Origin: Haliea alexandrii
GTDB lineage: Bacteria > Pseudomonadota > Gammaproteobacteria > Pseudomonadales > Halieaceae
Direction: 5' to 3'
DNA: 64,000 nt
Assembly (NCBI RefSeq): GCF_003719295.1
Contig: NZ_RFLW01000004.1
Location: 1 to 64,000, forward strand
Shown piece by piece: positions 18,114-28,318 of the stretch. The notes under the pieces were generated by a model, which was not told the origin of the DNA, did not search any database, and saw only the letters and a program-made list of their open reading frames with translations. Position 1 is the stretch's first letter, and the number at the start of each line of letters is the position of its first letter. The position numbers were made by a program, and so were the translations under genes.

Positions 18114-20812
18114 AACGGGTCAACGCCCGGCTCACGCCAGTAAGTGCGCACCAGGCGCGGGGCCCGGGACGCCTGCACGACAGTGCCCGGAACAAGGCCG
18201 CTATCGGGCCCAACAATGACCGGGGGCTCCGCGGGGAGAAGAATGGCGTTGCCCACACGCTGCAGCTCCGCGGGCATACCAACCCCCGCATCCCAGCCCG
18301 GCGTTTGACCGCCCAATGCTGTGCCATCCGCGAGATTCACCGCGTACATACGCCCTCGGCCCGGCGGTGCTTCGCAGGCGCCGGTGCGTGGCAGGAAGCT
18401 GCTGAACAGGGCACGGCCGCCGTCAACCAGCGGCCGACCCCAGCCCTTCTCGCCCGCAGACGCCAACGCCAACCGCCAGCCAGCACCGTGCGCCGCGGCG
18501 CAACGCTCGCCCGCTGCTTCCTCGCAGGCTGCAACGGAAACCAGCTGACCAATTTCCAGGGGAGTGCGATGCCGAGCCAGGGCATCGCCGCTGACGATCA
18601 GGCGGTCGCGCAGATAAAACGCATAATCCTCCACACCCGTGGCCAACGGGCTGGCCCGATTGCCACTGGTGACGAGCAGGCCATCCACCGGCAAACCCCC
18701 GCGGTCGACGGTGCGCACCAGGGCGGGTGCGTGAAAAAAACGCCGGTCTTGCGGGCCTGCCTCTTCTGCACCCAGCTGGGCAAAGACCGACACAAACCAG
18801 TGCTGAGCGCGGTGGTCGGGATTACCGGCAATACCCGGTGGCAGGTCAATGCGCCAGATGCGACCGCCCGTATCACCGACATAGGCGCGATGGATGAGAC
18901 CCGCAGCATCGACCATGACCGCGAGATCCGAGGCAACACTGTCGCGCATGTCCGGGTGTGCAAACCGCGTGTTGCCCGCCTCCACGGTATCGCCCAAGAC
19001 GGCCTTCCAGACCAGCTCCCCGGTTCTCGCGTCGACGATATAGACCGCATTGCCAACCGGGTCATCTCCCGCAGCGGCGTCTTTGCCCAGGGGCTCTCCG
19101 CTGACCGCATCACGACCACCGTGATAGCCACCGCCGAACAGCAATACATCACGCACCGTGCCGCCAAATTGCACGCGGCCGACCACAGGCGTCGAGAAGC
19201 TGAGCGCAAGGTGGTCAAAATCGCCGCCGCGTGTGCGCGCAAGCGACCACTGCAAGCGGGGCGGCCTGTCCACGTCCGTGACATCGAGTGCGTAGTAGCC
19301 ACTGCCTGCGCGACGCAGGCCAAAAAACACCAGCGCCTCATCGCCGTCCTGCGCGCGAATACGCCCATCGCCATTGCGATCGACACGCAACGCCACCGGG
19401 CTGCCATCAACGCCGTAGTCGATACTGTCACGCACCTCCCCGGCCCGGCGCTCCAGCTGCCGGGGAAGCAATATCCGCGGCAGGAAGCCGTAGACCTCAC
19501 GGCCACTTTCACGCCCGGCAGCATCCGTGTTTTCCACCACATGCAGAATGCCGTCGGCGCTGCCGAAGAAGATACGTACATTGGGGTTGGAGGTTGTATA
19601 CCCGGCACCCGTTGCACCGTAGTCCAGCGCCAGAGGGCGGGAATGAAATACCGGCCCGAGCAGCCACGGCCGCGCCTGCTGCGGCGCTTCGTCCACATCC
19701 TCGCCCAACAGCCAGCGCAGGCGTTCAAGCGCCTCGGCGTCATTTACTCGCGGCAGGGTTTCACGCACGAGCGCCACGCTGGTCCGGTCGGCGCGCAGTG
19801 GCAAGAGAGGCTGGGACCCCGCCACCTGGCGTGATTCAGCGGCAAGCTCGGTGAACAGGTCCCTGCCAACGGCCGCAGCGGCGGCGCTGGCGGGTGGCAC
19901 ACCCGCGGCAACCCGCTGCCCCGCGCCACCGCGACGCACGGCATCACCATCTGCCCCGGCTTGCACGGGCGGCGCAAGGCCGCTCAGCACCTGTGCCGGG
20001 TCCGTCCAGTAGGTCAGCGCCGTTGCCCGGAGCCTGCCGCCGCCGTCGCCCAAGGACGCCAGCGCAGGCCGGCCCCTCGCGTCCTCCACCAGGGCGGCTG
20101 GTGGCATCGCAAGCGACTCAGGCAGTCCCCCTGCCTGCGGTATCAACACTTTCTTGATATTGCCCGCCCAGTGCGCATCGGGGCCCGCATCAAACATCCC
20201 AAGCAGCAGGGCCACAGCGCCCGGTTGCCCACCTGCAACAACCGGGAAAGTGCTGGACACCATACTCCCCGTTGTCCGCGCAAAACCGAGCAAGGCCTCG
20301 GCGAGGCGACGTTCCGCCAGCACCGGGTCATCGAATGACAGCGCCAGTGCATCCGGCTCGGGATCATCGCTCAGCGACAGCGCAAACTGGCGCAGACAGC
20401 CCCCTGCGATGCTTCGAGCCGCGGCGTTTTCTGCACCGCGAGCGAGATAGACAAGGCGCGACCCGCCACTTGCGGAAATCGGCGAGCGACGTTGCGCGAC
20501 CTCGACAGTGAGCTGGGGCGGCAAGCGCTCAATAACGGAACGGACGATCGCCATGACCGCAGTGTTCACACTCACAGGCATGTCGTCCGGGTATTCCTGT
20601 CGCAGCTTCCTGTAAGCCGATGCAGTAAAGCGTTGACGACAGTCCTGCCCGAGGGTGCACAGCGCTGGCATTACCTCCTCCCCCTGCACCAGCTCGAGAC
20701 TCAACACCGTGCGATCCGCAGGCGTCCACCAGGCGTCCAAGTCGTCGGCCCACACAGTGCTTGCAGCCTGCCAGAGAAAGACCAGAATCAGCTGTGCCAG
20801 ACATCTTTGCAT
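18110..20812 (-). CDS. pilY1: Type IV pilus tip/biogenesis protein PilY1, short form
   Basis: A 900-residue exported protein with a Sec signal (MQRCLAQLILVFLWQAASTVWA). The ATG at 20812 is chosen because AGGGAGGG precedes it; a GTG at 20833 would place that site inside the gene. The C-terminal PilY1 beta-propeller runs from about 385 (GPVFHSRPLAL, NVRIFFGSADGILHVV) to about 690 and contains an EF-hand-like calcium loop DRNGDGRIRAQDGDEA at about 478. P. aeruginosa PilY1 has about 1160 residues and an N-terminal von Willebrand A domain; I see no DxSxS metal site here, so that module seems absent or highly diverged. PilY1 acts at the pilus tip with the minor pilins. Confidence 0.85.
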   Translation of the reverse strand: MQRCLAQLILVFLWQAASTVWADDLDAWWTPADRTVLSLELVQGEEVMPALCTLGQDCRQRFTASAYRKLRQEYPDDMPVSVNTAVMAIVRSVIERLPPQLTVEVAQRRSPISASGGSRLVYLARGAENAAARSIAGGCLRQFALSLSDDPEPDALALSFDDPVLAERRLAEALLGFARTTGSMVSSTFPVVAGGQPGAVALLLGMFDAGPDAHWAGNIKKVLIPQAGGLPESLAMPPAALVEDARGRPALASLGDGGGRLRATALTYWTDPAQVLSGLAPPVQAGADGDAVRRGGAGQRVAAGVPPASAAAAAVGRDLFTELAAESRQVAGSQPLLPLRADRTSVALVRETLPRVNDAEALERLRWLLGEDVDEAPQQARPWLLGPVFHSRPLALDYGATGAGYTTSNPNVRIFFGSADGILHVVENTDAAGRESGREVYGFLPRILLPRQLERRAGEVRDSIDYGVDGSPVALRVDRNGDGRIRAQDGDEALVFFGLRRAGSGYYALDVTDVDRPPRLQWSLARTRGGDFDHLALSFSTPVVGRVQFGGTVRDVLLFGGGYHGGRDAVSGEPLGKDAAAGDDPVGNAVYIVDARTGELVWKAVLGDTVEAGNTRFAHPDMRDSVASDLAVMVDAAGLIHRAYVGDTGGRIWRIDLPPGIAGNPDHRAQHWFVSVFAQLGAEEAGPQDRRFFHAPALVRTVDRGGLPVDGLLVTSGNRASPLATGVEDYAFYLRDRLIVSGDALARHRTPLEIGQLVSVAACEEAAGERCAAAHGAGWRLALASAGEKGWGRPLVDGGRALFSSFLPRTGACEAPPGRGRMYAVNLADGTALGGQTPGWDAGVGMPAELQRVGNAILLPAEPPVIVGPDSGLVPGTVVQASRAPRLVRTYWREPGVDPL

Positions 20813-20832
20813 AATGACCACCCTCCCTTTCA

Positions 20833-21372
20833 CTAAGCCGGGTCACCCAACCAGCGCAAGAGAACACCCTGCACAACCTGGGCCCGCGGCGTATCCCCCC
20901 GCGCATCCCCTACCCTGACGCGCACCTCAAAGCGAATAAATGAGGCCGCACCAACGCCGGATGCGTGTGCCTCCTGCATCCGCGGTAGCGATGCGCCCGA
21001 CAATAGCGGGCCGTGGCGGTGTATCTCGAAGTTGGTCTGCAACCGTTGTGCCTCGGGGCCGGCGCCATCCAACAGCGCGTCCAGCCGGTGACTGAGTCGT
21101 TCGGCGCAGCTGTGCGTAAGGCTGCACAGGTCATGTCCGGCCTGCTGCATGGCGACAAAGGGCTCTGCGCTGCTGCTGATCATGGCGGCAACCCCCAACG
21201 CATGCTGCAAGGCCTCTTCACGCTGCAGGAGATTGCCACTCATGCGCAGTTCCAGCGCACTGCTGCGCAGCATCACAACGGACACAACGCTGATCAGGCC
21301 CAGCAGCACCAGTGTCAGCAAGAGAATAAATCCCCCGCCCCGTGAATCAGGGCCTGCCCCATAGGGGCACAT
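20833..21372 (-). CDS. pilX: Type IV minor pilin PilX
   Basis: A 179-residue PilX-type minor pilin. The leader ends GGG/FILLLTLVLLGLISVV; position 5 is Leu, as is common for PilX/GspK-like pilins that lack Glu5. Then LRSSALELRMSGNLLQREEAL, the typical PilX region after the membrane helix. Two cysteines (CSLTHSC) may be bridged. It overlaps pilW by one base (TGATG) and ends 20 bases before the pilY1 ATG. Confidence 0.82.
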   Translation of the reverse strand: MCPYGAGPDSRGGGFILLLTLVLLGLISVVSVVMLRSSALELRMSGNLLQREEALQHALGVAAMISSSAEPFVAMQQAGHDLCSLTHSCAERLSHRLDALLDGAGPEAQRLQTNFEIHRHGPLLSGASLPRMQEAHASGVGAASFIRFEVRVRVGDARGDTPRAQVVQGVLLRWLGDPA

Positions 21373-22382
21373 CAGGCCGACCCTCCCGCAACCGACGGGT
21401 GCAGATTGCGCAGGGCCACCGTCGTGCTGAACACGCGGCGCACATACCCGTCGGAATCGGCGGTGAACGCCAGCTGTCCCAGCGTGTGCTGTCGTGGCCC
21501 CGAGTACCCGGCTACCGGCGCTACGCTGCGCACAAGTAGCGCAATGCGCGCGGTCACCGCCTGTTGCAGTTGGCCCGTATCAGGCTCCACCGCATAGTAA
21601 TCCGGTGCACCGTCACCATTGTGGTCCACTCCCAGCTCGATATGCAGGCGCTCCACGCCTTCCACCAGGCATTGGCTGAAGACCCCGGAAGGTGCAAGTG
21701 CCGCCGCACAGAGTGTTGGAATGCGGTCTGCCGGGGCTATCGAGTACCGGCGCACGTAAAACACGCGGGCGAGGAGACGCCAGTAATCCACACCACTTCC
21801 GGGACGCGCTTCCGCCGCGGCAATACGTCCGGCCTGCCACCATTGTGCCCGGGCACCGCCCGCTGCGAGCCGAAGGTACCAATACCCTTGATCCACTCCT
21901 CCCGCTGCGCCCGCGAGCTGTCCGTTGCTGAGCGTGGCCTCGCCTGCGGTGCGCCGTACCGCCAGCAGATCACTGCCGCGCTCCAGCATCGACGACGGCA
22001 GACAATCGAGGACTGTCCCGCTGACTGTCTGTGGTGCACCGCCGTTGTAATCGACCTGCATGTCGAGGGCGCGGAAAGCGGCCAGCGGCCAGCGTGCCGC
22101 CACCCCACAGCCGGGCACGAACGCGGGTAGCGATGGCCGCACATGCGGTGCAAGCCCGCCCAGAAATCCCGCCAACATCAGTTCCCTGCGCAGCAGCGCC
22201 AGCGCAAAACGCCCGTTTTCGTGCATACGGGCGAGTTCGTCGGCAATCAGGAATTGACGCCTCGCCTCTGCATAGGACCACACCAGCATGCCGGCCAGTA
22301 GCAAACCCAGGGCCATGGAAATGAGCAGCGCGGGCAGCGATACGCCACGCAGGCGGTGCGAGGGTGGTAAATGATGCATCAT
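21372..22382 (-). CDS. pilW: Type IV minor pilin PilW
   Basis: A 336-residue PilW family pilin. The ATG at 22382 overlaps the pilV stop by four bases (ATGA) and is preferred over an in-frame codon 51 bases upstream. The N-terminus RLRG/VSLPALLISMALGLLLAGML is a pilin helix, but residue 5 is Ala where Glu is expected (V1 S2 L3 P4 A5). PilW features follow: ADELARMHENGRFALALLRR, ELMLAGFLGG and a large cysteine-bearing globular domain. Probably part of the minor pilin priming complex at the pilus tip. Confidence 0.85.
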   Translation of the reverse strand: MMHHLPPSHRLRGVSLPALLISMALGLLLAGMLVWSYAEARRQFLIADELARMHENGRFALALLRRELMLAGFLGGLAPHVRPSLPAFVPGCGVAARWPLAAFRALDMQVDYNGGAPQTVSGTVLDCLPSSMLERGSDLLAVRRTAGEATLSNGQLAGAAGGVDQGYWYLRLAAGGARAQWWQAGRIAAAEARPGSGVDYWRLLARVFYVRRYSIAPADRIPTLCAAALAPSGVFSQCLVEGVERLHIELGVDHNGDGAPDYYAVEPDTGQLQQAVTARIALLVRSVAPVAGYSGPRQHTLGQLAFTADSDGYVRRVFSTTVALRNLHPSVAGGSA

Positions 22383-22948
22383 GGTAAGCCCCCGGCAGGA
22401 AACCAGGTGCGCAGCGCGACCACACGGCGCCACTGGTCATCCGGCCCATAGCGGCCCAGCCCGGCACCACAACGTGAGCGAACCGGAGATGCCGCGGCGC
22501 GCGGCCCGCGCCAGGCGATGGCCACGGTTACCCGCTGCTCCTGCGCCACAATACAGGCAACCGGCTCCGGCAGACCCGTGGCCGACTCTGGCCCACCGGC
22601 GAGCAATCCCAGCCACTGCAGCAAATCGTAGGCAGCGAGCGCCGCCGGGTCACAGCGCGGCGTTGCGGCGTCATCCGCTGCGGCCGTGTGACACATCACA
22701 AGGTCCGCCGTGGCCGGGCTGTCGGAGCGAAGCTCACTGCGCACATAGCGTCGCAGGGCATCGGGATTGCTGTCGATGCGCGCCAGCATGTCGCGGGCAA
22801 GGGCTGTCGCCTGGCTTACCTGTGCGCCCTCGATGCTCGTGCGCCAGGACACCAGCTGTACGGTGAGCAAACCCAACGCGCCCACGCTGAACAGCAGCAG
22901 CGCGATCAACAGCTCGATGAACCCGAGCCCTTCCTCACGGCGCTTCAT
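22379..22948 (-). CDS. pilV: Type IV minor pilin PilV
   Basis: A 189-residue PilV family pilin. The start MKRREEG at 22948 forms an ATGA overlap with the fimT stop. Cleavage EEG/LGFIELLIALLLFSVG puts Glu at position 5. GALGLLTVQLVSWRTS is the characteristic PilV sequence after the helix start, and AQVSQATALARDMLARIDSN follows. Four cysteines lie in the C-terminal half. Confidence 0.85.
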   Translation of the reverse strand: MKRREEGLGFIELLIALLLFSVGALGLLTVQLVSWRTSIEGAQVSQATALARDMLARIDSNPDALRRYVRSELRSDSPATADLVMCHTAAADDAATPRCDPAALAAYDLLQWLGLLAGGPESATGLPEPVACIVAQEQRVTVAIAWRGPRAAASPVRSRCGAGLGRYGPDDQWRRVVALRTWFPAGGLP

Positions 22949-23511
22949 ACCACGGCCTCGCGGGGACACTCGCCCCAGGCCCGCATCAGGCGCGCGCGCC
23001 CGACCACGTTCATGATGACACTCCATGACGCCAGTGCGGGCAGACGGTGCGAACAGACCATGAGGGTTCGGTTGCGTCCCGCCGTGCCATCAGGCATGAA
23101 GCTGATGGGTGCGACAACGTGCCGGACCCCCGCTCGATCGAGCAGATGCAGCGTGGGGGACATGGGCGCCCAGGCGCGCAAGAGTACATCCCGCGTCGCC
23201 GTTCCCGCGGTGTGCACACCGCGCAAAAGCACCCAGCCCCGGCGATAGTCACCGCCACAGCGCACAACGCCGCTGCGGGCATAGTCGGAGGGGCACAGTG
23301 TTACCGGCTGATTGCGACTGACGGCCTCACTGCGGGCGAGATTCAGCGCCATAAACAGGCGACCGGCCTCGGCCCTGATCGCCAGGCGTTGCTGCACCGC
23401 CTGAAACCCCGGCACCGCAACCAGCAGCAAGACGCTGAGCAGCGCCACCACCAGCAGCAATTCCACCAAGGTAAGCCCGCGGTGCGGGCCGCGTTGCGAC
23501 ATCCTGTTCAT
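22945..23511 (-). CDS. fimT: GspH/FimT-family minor pseudopilin
   Basis: A 188-residue GspH/FimT/FimU pseudopilin, first gene of the minor pilin operon. The ATG at 23511 has AGGGAGG six bases upstream. Cleavage HRG/LTLVELLLVVALL has Glu5. ARSEAVSRNQPVTLCPS is the family signature after the helix. Pseudomonas carries both fimT and fimU here; this locus has only one such gene, so the assignment to T rather than U is open. Confidence 0.82.
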   Translation of the reverse strand: MNRMSQRGPHRGLTLVELLLVVALLSVLLLVAVPGFQAVQQRLAIRAEAGRLFMALNLARSEAVSRNQPVTLCPSDYARSGVVRCGGDYRRGWVLLRGVHTAGTATRDVLLRAWAPMSPTLHLLDRAGVRHVVAPISFMPDGTAGRNRTLMVCSHRLPALASWSVIMNVVGRARLMRAWGECPREAVV

Positions 23512-23585
23512 ACACAGCCTCCCTGCCAGCACAAAGCTTAGCGGGGGAGCGGCGACGCGCCAGCGTCCGGATGGTTTTGACTAAA

Positions 23586-24536
23586 TCAGACGTTACGGGC
23601 GGGTATGCGCAGCTCGCGGGGCAGTGAGAAGGTGACGTTTTCCGGACGCCCAACCAGCTCCACCGGCGGGTTAGCACCCAGGGCCTGCAGACCCAGCACG
23701 ACCTCGTTGACCAGCACCTCCGGCGCCGAGGCACCGGCAGTCACGCCGACCCGCGTTTGCCCCTGCAACCACTCTGGACAGATATCGTCGGCACTGTCGA
23801 TGAGGTAGGCCACTGCGCCCATGCGCTCGGCCAATTCCCGCAAGCGGTTGGAATTGGAACTGTTGGGGGAGCCCACCACCAGCACCAGGTCACACTCCGC
23901 CGCCAGTTGTTTCACAGCGTCCTGCCGATTCTGTGTGGCGTAGCAGATATCGTCCTTGCGCGGGCCCTGTATTGCGGGAAACCGCGCACGCAGGGCATCA
24001 ATGACCCGGGATGTATCATCCACGGACAGCGTGGTCTGGGTGACGTAATGCAGACGCTGGGGGTTGCGCACCACCAGCGACGCTACCTGCGCCTCGTCCT
24101 CTACCAGATAGATATCCCCTCCAGCACTGCGGTCGAACTGACCCATGGTGCCTTCGACTTCCGGGTGACCGCAGTGCCCGATGAGGACGCACTCGCTGCC
24201 ATCATCGCTGTAGCGCGCCACTTCAATATGCACTTTGGTCACCAGCGGACAGGTGGCATCGAACACGCGTAAACCGCGCACCGCCGCTTCTTTGCGCACC
24301 GCCTGCGACACGCCGTGGGCACTGAAGATCACGATGCAATCATCGGGGACCTCGTCGAGCTCCTCCACGAAGATCGCGCCACGGTCACGCAGGTCGTCGA
24401 CCACGAATCGGTTGTGCACCACCTCGTGGCGCACATAAATCGGCGAGCCGAACATCTCCAGCGCCCGATTGACGATATCAATAGCGCGGTCCACACCTGC
24501 GCAAAACCCTCGGGGATTGGCGAGACGGATGTCCAT
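23586..24536 (-). CDS. ispH: 4-hydroxy-3-methylbut-2-enyl diphosphate reductase
   Basis: A 316-residue iron-sulfur enzyme for the final step of the MEP isoprenoid pathway, giving IPP and DMAPP. The three cluster cysteines are in [10 protein letters not shown] (12), [12 protein letters not shown] (about 96) and [11 protein letters not shown]-adjacent region [11 protein letters not shown] (about 198). HGVSQ and GTMGQFDRS are conserved active-site loops. Its ATG overlaps the fkpB stop by one base, so it is the last gene of the ileS-lspA-fkpB-ispH chain, the enterobacterial order too. Confidence 0.96.
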   Translation of the reverse strand: MDIRLANPRGFCAGVDRAIDIVNRALEMFGSPIYVRHEVVHNRFVVDDLRDRGAIFVEELDEVPDDCIVIFSAHGVSQAVRKEAAVRGLRVFDATCPLVTKVHIEVARYSDDGSECVLIGHCGHPEVEGTMGQFDRSAGGDIYLVEDEAQVASLVVRNPQRLHYVTQTTLSVDDTSRVIDALRARFPAIQGPRKDDICYATQNRQDAVKQLAAECDLVLVVGSPNSSNSNRLRELAERMGAVAYLIDSADDICPEWLQGQTRVGVTAGASAPEVLVNEVVLGLQALGANPPVELVGRPENVTFSLPRELRIPARNV

Positions 24537-24991
24537 CAGTGCAACTCGGCCGGCTCGACCCGGTGTACCTGCACATCAAACAGAATCCTGCGACCTGCCA
24601 GCGGGTGGTTGAAATCCACCGTCACCTCGTCCTCATCAAAGGCCACAATCAGCCCCGGCAGCTCGCCTCCGGCGGCGTCTGCGAACGAAAATACGAGACC
24701 GATCTCCAGAGCCACATCGTCGTCGAAATGATCGCGCGCCACCGTTTGCACGTTGTTGTCGTTGGGCTGACCGAAAGCGTCCTCGGGCGACACGGTAAAC
24801 ACATGCCGCTGCCCCGGCTCCATACCCATCAGCACCCGCTCGAAACCGGGCAGCAGGTTGCCATCGCCAACCACGAAACTGACCGGCTCGCCGCCAAAGT
24901 TGCTATCCACCTCAGAGCCGTCCTCCAGGCTGACAGAGAAATTCAGGAACACGCGCGTGCCCTCACCTACTGCTACATCACTGTTTGTCAC
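24536..24991 (-). CDS. fkpB: FKBP-type peptidyl-prolyl isomerase, SlpA/FkpB type
   Basis: A 151-residue cytoplasmic isomerase and chaperone (E. coli FkpB has 149). The GTG at 24991 lies in a GTGA overlap with the lspA stop; longer in-frame readings only retrace lspA in another frame. It starts [20 protein letters not shown]. Motifs: [27 protein letters not shown], and [18 protein letters not shown], the SlyD/FkpB signature with the inserted flap domain between. No His-rich metal tail. Confidence 0.92.
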   Translation of the reverse strand: MTNSDVAVGEGTRVFLNFSVSLEDGSEVDSNFGGEPVSFVVGDGNLLPGFERVLMGMEPGQRHVFTVSPEDAFGQPNDNNVQTVARDHFDDDVALEIGLVFSFADAAGGELPGLIVAFDEDEVTVDFNHPLAGRRILFDVQVHRVEPAELH

Positions 24992-25518
24992 TGGGGTCCT
25001 GTCCCTCCGCTTTGCCCCTGGCGCGGCGCCAGGAAGCTGTCGAGAATCATCAGCCCGGCACCCACGGTAATCGCCGAATCGGCGATATTGAATGCCGGGA
25101 AAAATGCACCTGCGTAGTGTAGCGAAATAAAGTCCACCACGTGGCCCAGCACCAGACGATCCCAGAGGTTGCCAAGCGCGCCGCCGAGAATCAAGGCCAG
25201 CGCTGCCGGCAGCAGGCGCTGGCCTGAGGGCAGTCGATAAAGCCACACGACCAGCACCGCGCTGATCACCACCGCAATACCGCTGAAGAAATAGCGCTGC
25301 CAGCCCCCGGCATCACTCAGGAAGCTGAAGGCCGCACCCGGGTTGTACTGCAGGGTGAGGTTGAACCAGCTGGTGACCGGCAGCGGGCGGGCGTAGGTCA
25401 GATACTGCTCCGCCGCAACCTTGGTCAGCTGGTCGAGCACAATAACCAGCAGCGCCAGCGCATACCACCAGATAACCGGATGCAATTTACGCAAAGTGGC
25501 GCTGCTCCCCGGGGCCAT
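24988..25518 (-). CDS. lspA: Lipoprotein signal peptidase (signal peptidase II)
   Basis: A 176-residue inner-membrane aspartyl protease that removes signal peptides from prolipoproteins. Catalytic Asp residues are in [16 protein letters not shown] and [11 protein letters not shown]. Four membrane segments are visible. The start is unsure: ATG 25518 lies 32 bases inside the end of ileS without a ribosome binding site, while a TTG at 25497 has GGGGAG nine bases upstream and would start [10 protein letters not shown]. Substrates encoded nearby include BamD and the secretin GspD. Confidence 0.93.
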   Translation of the reverse strand: MAPGSSATLRKLHPVIWWYALALLVIVLDQLTKVAAEQYLTYARPLPVTSWFNLTLQYNPGAAFSFLSDAGGWQRYFFSGIAVVISAVLVVWLYRLPSGQRLLPAALALILGGALGNLWDRLVLGHVVDFISLHYAGAFFPAFNIADSAITVGAGLMILDSFLAPRQGQSGGTGPQ

Positions 25519-28291
25519 CGACATTGTTGACGCAGCGACCGCACAAGGTGGGATGGCCGCTGTGCTGCCCCACATCATCGCGGCGGTGCCAGCAGCGCTC
25601 GCACTTCTCTGCCTCGCTGACATGCACTTGCAAACGCAGCTCGTCCAACTCGGTCGCCGCGGCCGTGGCGGGGGCGTCTTCCAATGCTGCCAGCGAGGCG
25701 CCAGAGGTGATGAGCACAAAGCGCAACTCATCCTGCAGGCTTTCCAGAAGTGTCCGCAAGGGCGCGGCAACATAGAGTGTCACCTCGGTGTCCAGGGAAC
25801 CGCGCACCAGGCCGGCGGCGCGCTGCACTTCAATTTCGCGGTTCACGGCGCTGCGCACCGCCATGACCTGTTGCCAGTAGGCTGCGCCCATGGCCGCATT
25901 ATCGTCGAGCTGTTCAAGGCCGCAGTACCATTCGCCGAGAAACACCGACTCGGGGCGCTCACCGGGCAGATTTTCCCAGATTTCCTCGGCCGTGAAGCTG
26001 AGAATCGGCGCGACCCAGCGCACCAGCGCCTCCGCAATGTGATAGAGCGCCGTTTGTGCCGAACGCCGCGCGCGGCTGTCCGCCTGCGTGGTGTATTGAC
26101 GATCCTTGATGACGTCCAGATAAAAGCCGCCCAGGTCATTGCTGCAGAAATTGTGCAGCTTCTGGTAGATCACGTGAAACTGGTAGCTGTCGTAAGCCGC
26201 CTCGATTTCCACCTGTAAACGCGCCGCGCGGTCGATTACCCAGCGGTCCAGAGCGATCAACTCCGCGAGCGGCAGTGCATGCTCGGCAGGCTCAAAACCG
26301 TTCAGGTTGGAGAGCAGGAAGCGCGCGGTATTGCGAATGCGGCGATAAGAATCCGCCGTGCGCTTGAAAATCTCATCCGACACCGTTAATTCACCGCGGT
26401 AATCGGTGGCGGCAACCCACAGGCGCAGAATATCCGCACCCAGGTCGTTCATGACGGTATTGGGGGCGATAACATTGCCCAACGACTTGGACATCTTGCG
26501 CCCCTGGGCATCTACCGTGAATCCGTGCGTCAGCACCTGACGGTAGGGCGCCTCACCGAACGCGGCGATGCCGGTGAGTAGCGAGGACTGGAACCAGCCC
26601 CGGTGCTGGTCCGACCCTTCCAGATACAGATCCGCTGGCGCCCGCAGGCCCTCGCGCCGACGCAGAACACAAGCATGGGTCACACCGGAATCGAACCAGA
26701 CGTCCAGGGTGTCGGTCACCTTGTCGTAATCCTGTGCCTCACTGCCGAGCAGTTCCCCGGGCTCGAGATCGAACCACGCCTCAATACCACGCTGTTCAAT
26801 GCGCTGGGCGACAGCCTCAACCAGCTCCGCGGTGCGCGGGTGCAGGTCGCCGGTCTCCCGGTGTACAAACAGGGTGATGGGCGAGCCCCAGGTGCGCTGA
26901 CGCGAAATGCACCAGTCGGGGCGCTGCGCCAGCATGGAATCAATACGCGCTTTGCCCCACTCCGGCACCCACTGCACCTCCTCAACCGCCGCCAGAGCAC
27001 CGCCGAGCAGACCGTTCTGCTGCATGCTGACAAACCACTGGGGTGTGGCACGGAAAATGATGGGCGTCTTGTGTCGCCAGCAGTGGGGGTAGGAGTGATC
27101 GTAACCTTCGCTGTGCAGGAGCACGCCGCGTTCACGTAACAACTCCAGTATGGGCTGGTCGATCTTGAATACGTGCTGGCCGGCAAAACAGGCCGTATCC
27201 GGCAGGTACACACCATTGCCCGCCACCGGGTTGTACACGGCCAGTCCGTAGGCCTGCCCCACCACGAAATCGTCCTGACCGTGGGCCGGTGCCGTGTGCA
27301 CGGCCCCCGTGCCCGCTTCCGTGGTGACATGCTCACCCAGCACGACGGGGACATCGCGAGGCTGGTAACAGTGCTGCAAACGCTGGTGTTCCAGTGCCTG
27401 GCCTTTGCAGCGGCCAAGCACGGTCACCCCATCGAGGCCGTAGCGCGCCGCCACGGTGGCGGCCAGCGCCTCTGCCACCACCAGCGCACGCCCGTTACCC
27501 GCCAACAGGACATAATCGAGGCTCGGGTGGAGACAGACCGCCATGTTGGCCGGCAGCGTCCAGGGGGTTGTGGTCCAGATCGGGACCGCGATCTCGCCGC
27601 TATAATCGCTGCCGCAGGCCTGCGCGATAGACGCAGGGTCGAGCGCGACGAATGCGACATCAACGGCCGTCGAGCGCTTGTCCTGGTACTCGACCTCCGC
27701 CTCCGCGAGCGCAGAGCCGCAATCCAGGCACCAGTGCACGGGCTTGAAGCCCTTGTGCAGGTGGCCGTTGTCGATAATGCGCCCCAGCGTGCGCACGATA
27801 TCGGCTTCAAACTGGAAATCCATGGTCAGGTAGGGGTTGTCCCAGTCACCCACCACGCCCATGCGGATGAAATCCTGACGCTGGCGATCCACCTGTCCGG
27901 CGGCGTAGGTGCGGCACCTCTCGCGAAACTCGGCCGCCGAGACCTTCACACCGGGCTTGCCGACTTTCTTTTCCACATTGAGTTCGATAGGCAGGCCGTG
28001 ACAGTCCCAGCCGGGCACGTAGGGGGCATCGAAACCCGCCAGCGAGCGCGACTTGACGATGATGTCCTTCAGCACCTTGTTGACCGCGTGCCCCAGGTGC
28101 AGGTCACCGTTGGCATAGGGCGGGCCATCGTGGAGGATGAACAGCGGGCGCCCGGCACGCGCGGCGCGGATCTTGCCGTAGAGGCCGTTCTCCTGCCACT
28201 GGCGAATGCGCTGTGGTTCACGCTGGGCGAGGCTCGCCTTCATCGGAAACCCGGTCTGCGGCAGGTTCAGCGTGTCCTTGTAGTTACTCAT
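25487..28291 (-). CDS. ileS: Isoleucyl-tRNA synthetase
   Basis: A 934-residue class I synthetase charging tRNA-Ile. HLGHAVNK is the HIGH motif (about 65) and KMSKSLGN the KMSKS motif (about 604). The CP1 editing domain lies between ([12 protein letters not shown]). The C-terminal zinc finger is present: CERCWH and [10 protein letters not shown]. Length matches the E. coli-type enzyme (938), the mupirocin-sensitive class. Confidence 0.97.
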   Translation of the reverse strand: MSNYKDTLNLPQTGFPMKASLAQREPQRIRQWQENGLYGKIRAARAGRPLFILHDGPPYANGDLHLGHAVNKVLKDIIVKSRSLAGFDAPYVPGWDCHGLPIELNVEKKVGKPGVKVSAAEFRERCRTYAAGQVDRQRQDFIRMGVVGDWDNPYLTMDFQFEADIVRTLGRIIDNGHLHKGFKPVHWCLDCGSALAEAEVEYQDKRSTAVDVAFVALDPASIAQACGSDYSGEIAVPIWTTTPWTLPANMAVCLHPSLDYVLLAGNGRALVVAEALAATVAARYGLDGVTVLGRCKGQALEHQRLQHCYQPRDVPVVLGEHVTTEAGTGAVHTAPAHGQDDFVVGQAYGLAVYNPVAGNGVYLPDTACFAGQHVFKIDQPILELLRERGVLLHSEGYDHSYPHCWRHKTPIIFRATPQWFVSMQQNGLLGGALAAVEEVQWVPEWGKARIDSMLAQRPDWCISRQRTWGSPITLFVHRETGDLHPRTAELVEAVAQRIEQRGIEAWFDLEPGELLGSEAQDYDKVTDTLDVWFDSGVTHACVLRRREGLRAPADLYLEGSDQHRGWFQSSLLTGIAAFGEAPYRQVLTHGFTVDAQGRKMSKSLGNVIAPNTVMNDLGADILRLWVAATDYRGELTVSDEIFKRTADSYRRIRNTARFLLSNLNGFEPAEHALPLAELIALDRWVIDRAARLQVEIEAAYDSYQFHVIYQKLHNFCSNDLGGFYLDVIKDRQYTTQADSRARRSAQTALYHIAEALVRWVAPILSFTAEEIWENLPGERPESVFLGEWYCGLEQLDDNAAMGAAYWQQVMAVRSAVNREIEVQRAAGLVRGSLDTEVTLYVAAPLRTLLESLQDELRFVLITSGASLAALEDAPATAAATELDELRLQVHVSEAEKCERCWHRRDDVGQHSGHPTLCGRCVNNVDGPGEQRHFA

Positions 28292-28318
28292 GCAAGCTCT
28301 AGTCCCGTATCTGTCGGT

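Noticed and set aside
18305-19834. A 509-codon open frame opposite pilY1
   Set aside because: No signal, domain or ribosome binding site; the opposite strand has the clear PilY1 propeller.
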